Shown piece by piece: positions 29,101 through 37,480 of a stretch of 64,000 nucleotides of DNA. Location: positions 1-64,000 of the forward strand of contig JAOSJX010000005.1 of assembly GCA_027493875.1 (NCBI GenBank), given 5' to 3'. Source of the stretch: Deltaproteobacteria bacterium (GTDB lineage: Bacteria > Lernaellota > Lernaellaia > JACKCT01). The notes under the pieces are model-generated. The model searched no databases. It worked only from the letters and a program-made list of their open reading frames with translations, and had not been told where the DNA came from. Each line of letters begins with the position of its first letter. Positions within the stretch are counted from its first letter, which is position 1. The translations under genes and the position numbers were made by a program.

Positions 29101-29683
29101 CAGTTTTCCGTGCTCGGGTCCGTCGCTCCGGTGCTTTCCGGAAGGAATAGGACGACGCCGACCTCGCCGGTCATGGCGCCGGTGACGGCCGTGGCCTGCC
29201 CGGGATGGGGGAAAGGCGTCGCCGACAAGCGGCGATCCGGTCGCGACCGGTTCCTCCGGTTCGAACGTTTGCCCGTCCGGGGAGAGGCGGTCCGCGAGGA
29301 TGTTCCACGTCGCGGCCAGTGCGCGCGCCGCGCCCGCCTCGCCCGGCGGCAGGCCGGCCAGATCCGCCGGCCGCACGGCATGAACGAAAATCAGAAGTTC
29401 CTGACGGAGCGCCAAATCGTCCACGAGATCCCGGGGCGCCCGGCCGATCGCCGCGTGCCGCCCGTCCGTGACGAGGACGGTACCGCCGCCGTTCCGGATC
29501 GCGTCTTTAAGGGCTGGTAGCCCTCCCACGCCATCGGGCGCGAGCACCACGAAAAAAAGGCACGGGCGCGTCGCCGGCGTCTCCCGGCCGGCCCATCAGA
29601 ACGACGATCGCGACCGCCAAGGCGATCGCGATGAAACCGATGGGAATTCCTCTCCCCCAATGAGAACTCGATGTCACGACCAT
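26159..29683 (-). CDS. Membrane-anchored metalloprotease with ten disintegrin-like repeats and poly-Asp/CGC tail
   Basis: ATG 29683 has AAGGAGG upstream. Residues 10-33 are one helix (GIPIGFIAIALAVAIVVLMG). A zincin motif, HEAGHIFHACDEYA, lies near residue 343. From about residue 676 to 995 there are ten ~32-residue repeats of the type CRASAGDCDVAEFC, TG, SSVTCPGDG, which match the disintegrin Cys pattern of ADAM proteins. A further Cys-rich part (CDDGLFCNGTDTC, CPDGQSCDPFTGEC), a DDDST stalk and the end DDDGGGCGC follow. The frame changes near 29556, 29212 and 26908. About 1175 residues. Probably a surface protease or adhesin; the target is unknown. Confidence 0.75.
26700..27655 (-). repeat. 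Ten ~96-bp tandem repeats coding for disintegrin-like units
   Basis: Consecutive ~96-base units share GCGCGGCACTCG and GTCGCA landmarks on the plus strand. The two units around 26750-26930 are almost identical at the DNA level, which points to recent unequal crossing-over, while those near 27450-27650 have diverged. Confidence 0.85.
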
Positions 29684-30027
29684 AACCGCCTCCTTCAAAG
29701 GCCGAAATGAGAGGGGAGATGCGGCGATTCACCGTTACATCATAAATATAACAATACGGCCTAATATCACATTCGTGACAAGCCGACGGTGCTCCCCAAC
29801 GGGGCCGTCGGTTCTAGAACCAAAACCGCTCGCGTCGTTCAATAGCGGCAGCCGGCCGTTTCGATGACGAGCCACGCCGCGTCCCCCACCTGATGTTGTT
29901 TGTCGGGCCGAACCCTAAGGTAATTATCAGAATGATGATGTTATCACTCGGCCATAAAAACTGTCAAACTATTTTTTTAACAAAATGGGCGGGAATTCTC
30001 CCGCCCGCTTTGTCAATGTCTCCAACG
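29684..30027. other. Intergenic region with A/T-rich promoter zone
   Basis: 29730-29775 is strongly A/T-rich (CATAAATATAACAATAC) and probably holds the promoter of the metalloprotease. 29980-30006 is a terminator for the NrfD-like gene. No gene is seen. Confidence 0.5.
29980..30006 (-). terminator. Terminator of the 18-haem/NrfD operon
   Basis: GGGCGGGA and TCCCGCCC (29987-30006) form a perfect 8-bp stem with an ATTC loop; on the minus strand ATTTTGTT follows. Confidence 0.8.
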
Positions 30028-31188
30028 CTAGTTGCTCAGCGCATCGCTTTCCTTCGGCGGGAAGAGCGGGACGAAGCGGTGGAAGAGGTAGAGGATCAAA
30101 AACGGCAGCGTGAAGATCACGACCGCCGTGGCGACGCCTTCCTTCTCGAAGATGCCCGGCATGTAGCTCGTGAAGCCGCGTTCGCTCTTGGACATGAGCT
30201 GCCCGCCGATGATGACGTTCCAACGCATCAGAATGACCTGCACGAGCAGCATCGTGGACGCGATAAAGACGAGCGCGTTGGAGATCTTGAGGCGCAGATT
30301 GAACAACGCGTTGGCCGCGAGCAGGAAGAACGGAATCAACGAGAAGATCAGATACTGCGCGACCACGTACGAGTAGAACAGCTTGCCCATGATGAGTTGG
30401 TTGATGACTTCCCATTCCTCCGTCTGCTTGTAGGCCACGGACATCACTTCCAGCAGTTCCAGCGACACGGCGATGATCATGAAGCCCCAGAGATACTTGC
30501 CGAGGGCGTGGATGCACGTCTGATCCACCTTCCACCGGTTGATCTTGGAGATCACCATGTAATGGAACACGAGGATCGAGATGCCCGAGACGATCGCGGA
30601 GAAGATGAAGATGATCAACATCAGCGGCGTGGACCACCAGGGGTTCGCCTTGAGCGACCCGAACAGGAAGCCGACGTAACCGTGCAGCAGGCACGCCATG
30701 GGAATGCCGAGCCCCGCGAGAAAGCGCGCAATCCGGTGGTCGGCCTCGCGCGTGTGCTCGTCGCTGTGCAGATTGCCGAGGAGAATGATGCGCGCCAAAA
30801 GCCGAAGCGGCGCCGGACCGGACGTCGCGCGGGCGATGAAGGCCTCGCGCATCACGAACCAGATCTCGAGCGTCACCACGATCAGGTACGCGGTGTAGAT
30901 GAACCCGAAGCCCGCCATCGCCGATTGGAAATTCGGCGTGATCATGATGTTGAAGGCGCGCTCCGGATGCCCGAGGTGCACGAGCAGCGGCAGCGGCGCG
31001 AAGAGCAGAAACACGAACGCCGAGGCCAGCGAAAAGCGCGCGATCGGTTGCAGCTCGCCCTTGCCCCACACGTGGTAGAGGGATGACACGATGAACGCGC
31101 CGGCCACGAGGCCGGTGATGTACGGGTAGAGCACGATCATCACCGACCAGGTGATCTCCAGTTCGTTCGGGAAGACGAAGCCTTCCAT
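30028..31188 (-). CDS. NrfD/PsrC-family quinone-interacting membrane subunit
   Basis: 386 residues, intact, ATG 31188 overlapping the FeS gene stop (ATGA). About ten membrane helices (VLYPYITGLVAGAFIVSSLY, FVFLLFAPLPLLVHLGHPER, WGFMIIAVSLELLEVMSVAY, LIFSLIPFFLLAANALF). GHPERAFN and the acidic residues in the helix pairs are typical of NrfD proteins that exchange electrons or protons with quinone. Paired with the 4x[4Fe-4S] protein it forms the membrane module, and the two cytochromes upstream would be the periplasmic partners. Confidence 0.88.
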   Translation of the reverse strand: MEGFVFPNELEITWSVMIVLYPYITGLVAGAFIVSSLYHVWGKGELQPIARFSLASAFVFLLFAPLPLLVHLGHPERAFNIMITPNFQSAMAGFGFIYTAYLIVVTLEIWFVMREAFIARATSGPAPLRLLARIILLGNLHSDEHTREADHRIARFLAGLGIPMACLLHGYVGFLFGSLKANPWWSTPLMLIIFIFSAIVSGISILVFHYMVISKINRWKVDQTCIHALGKYLWGFMIIAVSLELLEVMSVAYKQTEEWEVINQLIMGKLFYSYVVAQYLIFSLIPFFLLAANALFNLRLKISNALVFIASTMLLVQVILMRWNVIIGGQLMSKSERGFTSYMPGIFEKEGVATAVVIFTLPFLILYLFHRFVPLFPPKESDALSN

Positions 31189-31962
31189 CACACCACCTCC
31201 ATGTCGAGCCCGATGTAGTAGCAGCGCGGGTTGGTGCCGAGCTCCGGCTTGATGAGCGTGTACCGCCGTTCGCGCAGGACGCGGGAGATGTCGCTCTCCG
31301 GGTCCTTCACGTTCCCGAAGATGCGCGCGCCCACCGGGCAGGCCTCCACGCACGCGGGCCGCAGGCCCTTGGTGATGCGGTGGTAACACAGCGTGCACTT
31401 GTCCGCCGTGTGCGTTTCCGGGTTGATGAAGCGCGTGCCGTACGGGCAGGCCTGCACGCAGTAGCCGCAGCCCACGCAGTGCTCTTGGTCCACCAGCACC
31501 ACGCCTTCCGGCGAGCGGAAGGTCGCACCGACCGGACACACCTGCACGCATACGGACGTGGCGCAGTGGTTGCAAATCTTCGGCACAAAAAAGCCTTCAC
31601 GGGTTCGTCGCCTTGCGTGGCGTCCTCGTTGAAGGTGTCCGTTTCGTTGCCGGCGATATCCACGCGCACCGCGTGATCGCCGCGGATTTCATAGCGCTCG
31701 ACCCACGTGCGGTAGAGCCCTTCGGGCACTTTGTTTTCCCGCCGGCACGCGCGCACGCACGCGCCGCAGCCGATGCACTTCGTCGTGTCCACGGCGTAAG
31801 CCCACTCGGGACGTCTTCGCCGCCGGCCACGGCCCCGGCGGGCGTGCAGCGGATGAGCAACAGGCCGCCGACGAGGGTGCCGCATCCGGCCAGAAAATCG
31901 CGGCGCGTCGTGTCCTTCGCGGGCGTCTCTTTTTTCTTCAGAAAATCGTGGCGCGGCGTCAT
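31188..31962 (-). CDS. Tat-exported 4x[4Fe-4S] ferredoxin-type subunit (NrfC/PsrB-like), two frameshifts
   Basis: ATG 31962 starts MTPRHDFLKKK and a Tat-type signal TTRRDFLAGCGTLVGGLLL. Four cluster motifs follow: CIGCGACVRACRRE, CNHCATSVCVQVCP, CVGCGYCVQACP and CTLCYHRITKGLRPACVEAC. The frame changes near 31810 and at the A6 run near 31585. About 258 residues. Genes on both sides overlap by ATGA, so it is fixed in the operon cytochrome, cytochrome, FeS, NrfD. It carries electrons between the NrfD subunit and the multihaem proteins. Confidence 0.85.
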
Positions 31963-32934
31963 GGCGTCACCTCCGTCGTCGTCGCGCCCGATCGGTTGAA
32001 CGCGAGGTGGAACGCGTCGCGGTGGCAGTCGGCGCAGACTTTGGCGGCGTCCTGCGGTCCTTCGGACACGTCGTCGCGGTGATCGGGCCAGAGGATCACC
32101 GGCTTGTTATCCGCCGTCACGAAGGAGCGGTCCTCGTGGCACAGCAGGCAGAAGCGCGGGTCGCTGTGCTTGACGATGCGTCCCGCCGTCTCGGATTCCA
32201 CATAGAATTGGTGGCAGGTGCCGCAGCCGAGCGGCGCGTGGGCGCGCGTTTCGAAGTCCCGAGCGATCTCGTTGTGGCAATAGCCGCAGTCGAACACGTC
32301 CGGATGTTGCTTCGGACGCGGCGCCGCGGCGTCCACCGCTTCGCGGTGGCAGTTCCCGCACTGATAGATGATCGGGTGTTTGCGCGCCTCGTCCAGCGGC
32401 GTTTCCAAAAAGAGCGGCGTGTGCGGGCTGTGGCAGGAGAAGCAGGGCGTGTTCTCGTCGTTCACCTCACGCACCTTGTAGTGCTCCGCCGGATCGATTT
32501 GCGGGAACGTCGCCGGCCGCGCGGCGAGGCGGCGATGGCAACCCAGGCACAGTTCCTTCGACTTCGGCACCGCGATCTCCGGGCCGTCGACCCTTCGAGA
32601 TCGCCGTTCATGAACGCGATGTGCCGGTCCGCCGGGCCGTGGCAATTCTCGCACTGCACGGTGCGGTGCACGTCCTTGCGGTAGCCTTCCAGCACGTCGG
32701 GATGGCACTCCTCGCACGCTTCGCGGCCTTGGTGCACCGGCGGGTAGATGTTCGCCAGCATGGGCAGCGCGTCCGCCCGGTAGTGCCCGACGTCCCCGAA
32801 ACTCTTCGGCACCATCAGCTGCTTCACCGTCAGCCCCGCCGCGACCGCGAGGATCAACACGACGACAAGTCGGCGGACGTGCCGGTAGTCGGGCGCGGGA
32901 GGCGGCGTCCCCCCGATCCGTTGTTGTTCTCCAT
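31959..32934 (-). CDS. Membrane-anchored 9-haem cytochrome c, two frameshifts
   Basis: ATG 32934 (MENNNGSGG) lies 3 bases after the preceding stop. A frame change in the G6 run near 32911 leads into an N-terminal helix (VRRLVVVLILAVAAGLTV). Nine CxxCH motifs follow: CEECH, CENCH, CLGCH, CFSCH, CGNCH, CGYCH, CGTCH, CLLCH, CADCH, with a second frame change near 32590 between the second and third. About 325 residues. Overlaps the FeS subunit by ATGA. Likely a periplasmic electron-transfer partner of the NrfD module. Confidence 0.8.
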
Positions 32935-32937
32935 TCT

Positions 32938-35064
32938 TTACGACCCCATCTCTTTGGCGTAATCACGCATGAGCATCTCGCCCTTCTCAATGAGCTTGGC
33001 GTTGGCCGCCAGCAATTCGCGCGCGTAATCGATGTTGTGCTGCCCGTTCTTGCCGCCGATCAGTTCGTTGTTGCGTTCCAGGCGAAGGAGCACGTTGCCG
33101 AGCTTCGTCATGTTCATGCCCATCGCTTTGCGCTCCGCAATCGTCTTGCGGAAGAGCGCGGCCTTGTCCCGCTGCGCCGCCAGACTCTTTTGAATCTCGT
33201 CCATCCACTCGCCGACCTTCTTGTCGTAACCGGCCTCATGGCATTCGACGCACGTCGCCACGATCACATCGTCCGTCGTCGACTGCCCCGCGGCGATCTG
33301 CGTGTGGCAGTTCGTGCAATCGAGATCCTTCATCGGCGCCGGGGTTTTCGCCGCGCCGTACCCGGCGTCGCCCGCGATGATGCCGGCCACGTCCTGGTGG
33401 CAGTCCGCGCAGCCGACCTTTCCCTGCCCTTCGCCGTGGTGGCACTCGCCGCACATGGTGAAGTTGCTCTTGCCGTGCTCGTCCATGCCGCCGTGGCAGT
33501 CCGTGCACGAGAAGCCGAGATCGACGATGTGCGTTTTGTGCGGGTAATTCACGGAGCCGAGCCGGACCTTGCGCGTTTCCATCTCGCTGTGGCAGAGGTT
33601 CGTGCACGTCATTTCGACCGGTTCCACCGGCTGCTTCGCGTAGGTATTGTTGAGAAGCCCCATGGCCTCCTCGGTCATTGCCTGCGCGGTTTGCAGCAGC
33701 TTGAGCGCGTATTCCATATTGTGGTGGCCCTTGCCGACGCGCACGAACTTGATGTTGTGCCCCGCGTCGCCCACGAGCTTGACCGCCTGCTGATAGGCCT
33801 CGTTGGAATGGCCGGATTTTTGCGCGTCGAACAGCGCCTTCTCCGCTTCCAAAAGCCGTCCGCTCGCCGCCGTCTCGGCGTCGTGGAGAATCTTCTGCCA
33901 ACGGTGGAGCATGCCGTCGTATCCCTCGCCGTGGCACGCGTTGCACGCGGCGCCCATGGTCAGGAACGCGACGTCCGTCGCGTGGCTGCCGTATTGCCCG
34001 ACGCCTTCCTTGACGTGGCACGACGCGCAATCGACGTTCGCCATGAACATCTTCGAGGGCATGTCCGGCACGCCCACGCCGCCGGTGCCGCGGTACATCT
34101 CGCGCGGGCCGAGATGCTGCTCGTCCGTATGGCACACCGTGCAGTTGCGGCCGAAGTCGATGCTGGTGGGGTTGCGCACCATTTCGTGCTCGATCATCTC
34201 GTGGCAGCGCCAGCATTCGACCTTGTGATTCGTCACGTGGTTCAGGTGGTACGTCTCCGAGGTGAATTTCTCGGCGATGAGTTCCTTGAGCGCCCGTTCC
34301 TTCTCGCTGTGGCATTCGACGCAGCGGTCGAAGTTGACCGCGCCTTGCCCTTGGACGATGCCCACGTGGCAGGACGTGCAGTCCGTGCCGTCTTCCAGAT
34401 AGCGGCCGTGGTGAAAGGTGTGGCCGTCCACTTGAATTTCCAGCGGCACTTCGAGATGACAGGTCCGGCAGTTGGACAGCACCGGATCGCGCTGCGCTTT
34501 TTCATCGGCCTTGAAGTGGCAGATGAAGCAATCGCGCTCGTCCACCGTCAGATGTTCACCCTGCACCAACTGCCCGTGGCAGGTGACGCACCGGAGTTTT
34601 TTGTTGCGGCGCAAATTGTCGAGATGATTGGAATGCGAGAACGTGACGCCCTTGAATTCCTTCGGCGTGTTGAGCGACTCGCGGTCGTGGCATTGCAGGC
34701 AGCTCGCGTTGGAAATTTCCGCGTGATAGCGGCCGCGGTTCTTACCAGTGATGAAAATGACGAGATGCGCCTGCCCGTCCGTAAACTTGCCTTTCACGTA
34801 ATTCATGAAACCCGGCTCGTAATGGCACGTGGCGCAATTGACCTCGTTGTGCGAGCTGGCTTTCCACGATTCGATGTAGGGCCGCATGTTGTGGCAGGAA
34901 CCGCAGAACTCGGGGCTGCTGGTGACTTCGAACATCACGACGACGAGCAGCAGCATGACGACGAACCCGGCCACGGCCCATTTGAGGAGGCGCTTCCAAC
35001 GCGGGCTCTTTTGAGGCGCGGTCTCTTCTTCGAACCCCTCTGCTTCTTTTCTTGTCTCGTCCAT
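32938..35064 (-). CDS. 18-haem NapC/NrfH-type membrane cytochrome c
   Basis: Start ATG 35064 is chosen (AAGGA 11 bases upstream); 35076 is possible. One helix at about residues 28-50 (WAVAGFVVMLLLVVVMFEV) leads straight into FCGSCHNMRPYIESWKASSH and CATCHYEPG, the NapC/NirT signature. There are 17 CxxCH sites and one CxxxCH (CTNLCH), unusually many for this family. Two helical inserts without haem (residues ~395-480 and the last ~90) repeat GKGHHNMEYALKLLQTAQ and GKNGQHNIDYARELLAAN, a motif also seen in tetrahaem-type cytochromes. Intact, 708 residues. Probably takes electrons from quinol. It opens the operon and has a sigma-54 promoter. Confidence 0.88.
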   Translation of the reverse strand: MDETRKEAEGFEEETAPQKSPRWKRLLKWAVAGFVVMLLLVVVMFEVTSSPEFCGSCHNMRPYIESWKASSHNEVNCATCHYEPGFMNYVKGKFTDGQAHLVIFITGKNRGRYHAEISNASCLQCHDRESLNTPKEFKGVTFSHSNHLDNLRRNKKLRCVTCHGQLVQGEHLTVDERDCFICHFKADEKAQRDPVLSNCRTCHLEVPLEIQVDGHTFHHGRYLEDGTDCTSCHVGIVQGQGAVNFDRCVECHSEKERALKELIAEKFTSETYHLNHVTNHKVECWRCHEMIEHEMVRNPTSIDFGRNCTVCHTDEQHLGPREMYRGTGGVGVPDMPSKMFMANVDCASCHVKEGVGQYGSHATDVAFLTMGAACNACHGEGYDGMLHRWQKILHDAETAASGRLLEAEKALFDAQKSGHSNEAYQQAVKLVGDAGHNIKFVRVGKGHHNMEYALKLLQTAQAMTEEAMGLLNNTYAKQPVEPVEMTCTNLCHSEMETRKVRLGSVNYPHKTHIVDLGFSCTDCHGGMDEHGKSNFTMCGECHHGEGQGKVGCADCHQDVAGIIAGDAGYGAAKTPAPMKDLDCTNCHTQIAAGQSTTDDVIVATCVECHEAGYDKKVGEWMDEIQKSLAAQRDKAALFRKTIAERKAMGMNMTKLGNVLLRLERNNELIGGKNGQHNIDYARELLAANAKLIEKGEMLMRDYAKEMGS

Positions 35065-35121
35065 CTTCCCGTGCATCCTTGTTTTCAAATCGTACAAATC
35101 GGAAATCCGCCCCCCCTTGTG

Positions 35122-35137
35122 AGCAATCCCGATGCCA
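35122..35137 (-). promoter_or_regulatory. Sigma-54 promoter of the 18-haem/NrfD operon
   Basis: Minus-strand TGGCATCGGGATTGCT has exact GG-N10-GC spacing and one mismatch to TGGCAYR-N4-TTGCW. It lies 58 bases before the ATG at 35064. Confidence 0.75.
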
Positions 35138-35352
35138 TCATGGTTCCCTTTCGGGACGATTTTATAAGTTATTGATAAAACTGATGTTTTTTGACAAATC
35201 GGCGGAGCGTCCCGCCAAGAAGCCGCCGTCGAACACGCAAAGTGGTATCAAATTGATACCTCGATAGACGCATCGTGATTCCACCGGACCTTACGGCCGC
35301 CCGGACGCCTCGCGAAATCCCATAAAGATCAAACAGTTGGATAAACAAAAGA

Positions 35353-35367
35353 TGGTCGATTTTTGCA
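35353..35367 (+). promoter_or_regulatory. Possible sigma-54 promoter of the cytochrome c/b operon
   Basis: TGGTCGATTTTTGCA resembles a -24/-12 element but with nine bases between GG and GC. A missing T in the T5 run would restore ten, and such indels are common in this sequence. Confidence 0.3.
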
Positions 35368-35438
35368 TTCCTTGGGGTTGATGATTTCGCCGGTTTGCGG
35401 CGATGGCGCCAAAGGCGCGTTTCCTTGGAGAAAATAAA

Positions 35439-37480
35439 ATGGCCGACCAAGCCCCCTTCCCTCCGGTCTCAAGTTACGACCACTCTTGTTCTCATTACCC
35501 TTCTGTTGCTGACGTTGCCGGGCGCGGCCCGGGCCGTCTCAAATCAGGACTGCTTCGACTGCCACACGCCTGATTTGAACGCCATGGCGCCCGATGACCG
35601 CGCGGAAATGGTCCTGCCCGCCGACGACGATTTCGACGCCGGCCATAAACAACGGGTGCGTTGGAAGGACCGAACGCTGGAGGTCGATAAAGAGTCTTTC
35701 GCGAAAAGCGTTCACAAGGATCTCGACTGTACGAACTGCCACGCGGACATCGATGAGGTGCCGCACAAGGCCGTCCTCGCCGCGGTCGATTGCGGAAGTT
35801 GCCACACCGAGATCGGCGCCCTCTATCACAAGAGCGTGCACGGCAAACTCGTCGGCAAGGGAAACGGCAAAGCGGCCGGTTGCGCCGACTGCCACGGCGC
35901 CCACGACATTCTCAAGGCAAAGGATCCCAATAGCCGCATCGCGAAAAAGAACGTCGCCGACACCTGCGGCAAGTGTCACCTGGACGATCCGGCGATCGCG
36001 GAGAAGAGTTCCTTCGCCACCGGGCTCACCCCCGCCATCCTTTATCAGTCGAGCATTCACGCGCAGGCCATCCAGCGCGGCAACAACTCGGCCGCCACCT
36101 GCAACGACTGCCACGAAAGCCACAGCCTGCTGCCCATGTCCGATCCGGCGTCGTCCATCTTCAAGATGAACGTGAGCAAAACCTGCGGGAAGTGCCACTA
36201 CCGCGAGGCTTCGGAATACGACGAATCGGTGCACGGCGTCGCGCTGGGGCACGGCATTTTCGATTCGCCCTCCTGCAACGACTGCCACGGCGAGCACGGC
36301 GTGGTGGCGACGACGGACCCGCGCAGCTCCGTCTATCGCGCGACGGTCAGCAAGGTGACCTGCTTTTCCTGCCACTCGCAGGAACGCATAATCCGCAAGT
36401 ACGGTCTGGCGTCGAAGCGCTTTCAAACCTACGAGGACAGTTTTCACGGCCTGGCCGACATGCTTGGCGACACGACCGTCGCCAACTGCTCGTCGTGCCA
36501 CGGCATCCACAATATCTTTCCGAGCAGCGACGAGCGCAGCACGGTCAATCAGGCTAACCTGGGCAAGACCTGCGGAAGCTGCCACCCGAAAATGTCCGAA
36601 GGATTCGCCGGGCGCATCCACGGCGAGCCGAGCAACTCCATCGGCTACCGCATCAGCAGAAGGAATCAAGTGGATCTACTATTTCCTCATCGCCGGCACG
36701 CTCGGCTTTATGCTGTTCCACAAGCTTCATCGACTGGCTCAAGAAGTTCCGGCAGCTTCTCGGCGAGCGCGCGGGCACGGGCGCCTATATGCGCCTCGAC
36801 CTCAACGAACGCATGATGCACTGGCTGCTCATGGTCACCTTCATCACGCTGGTCATCACGGGCTTCATGCTCGTATTCCACGTCCCGCTGCCCTTCGTCA
36901 CCGGCACCGAATCACAGAAGTTCCGCGCCGTGGCCCATCGCATGGCGGCCATCGGCTTCATCATCTGGATGATCTGGCACACCTTCTACCTGATCTTCAC
37001 GCACCGCGGCCGGTTGTGGGTGCGCGGCATGATTCCCGAGAAAAAAGATCTTAAGGACCTCGTGACGATGGTCCGCTACAACCTCGGCCTCGAAAAGGAA
37101 AAGCCCCATTTCGACCGCTTCAGCTATATCGAGAAGGTCGAATACACGGCGCTCATCTGGGGCACGGTGATCATGATCGTCACCGGCTTTATCCTCTGGT
37201 TCAAGGAATTCTTCTCCGGCTGGATGCCGTTCTGGGGCTTCGAGGTCGCCACGACCATCCAGCCTTCTTCGAGGCGGTCCTCGCCACGCTCGCCATCATC
37301 ATCTGGCATCTCTATTTCGTGCTGTTCAACGCGGACGTCGGCCCCATGGCGACCTGGTGGCTGACCGGCACGATGACCGAGGAGGAGATGCGCCACGAGC
37401 ATCCGCTGGAATACGAGCGCATAAAAAAGACGGACGATCCGCCCGCCGGCCCGAAGGCGCCGGAAGGAGGCCAAGAATGA
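35439..37480 (+). CDS. 11-haem cytochrome c fused to cytochrome b membrane domain, frameshifts
   Basis: ATG 35439 has GGAG 8 bases upstream; it needs a one-base shift in the C5 run near 35452 to reach the signal peptide (TTTLVLITLLLLTLPGAARA). Eleven CxxCH sites follow (CFDCH, CTNCH, CGSCH, CADCH, CGKCH, CNDCH, CGKCH, CNDCH, CFSCH, CSSCH, CGSCH). After breaks near 36660 and 36722 come a helix (IKWIYYFLIAGTLGFMLF) and a four-helix FdnI/HydC-like cytochrome b part with membrane His (NERMMHWLLMVTF, VAHRMAAIGF, IIIWHLYFVLF), broken once near 37262. About 680 residues. The architecture resembles Geobacter CbcL. The next gene overlaps by four bases. Confidence 0.8.

Larger units (their letters stand above)
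35065..35438. other. Divergent promoter region between the two respiratory operons
   Basis: Holds a good sigma-54 site on the minus strand (35122-35137), a possible imperfect one on the plus strand (35353-35367), and an A/T-rich middle (35160-35260, with TTATTGATAAAACTGATG) where activators could bind. No gene is seen. Confidence 0.6.

Noticed and set aside
33037..35175. 712-residue open frame on the plus strand
   Set aside because: Antisense to the 18-haem cytochrome; no ribosome site and Arg/Val/Ala-biased.
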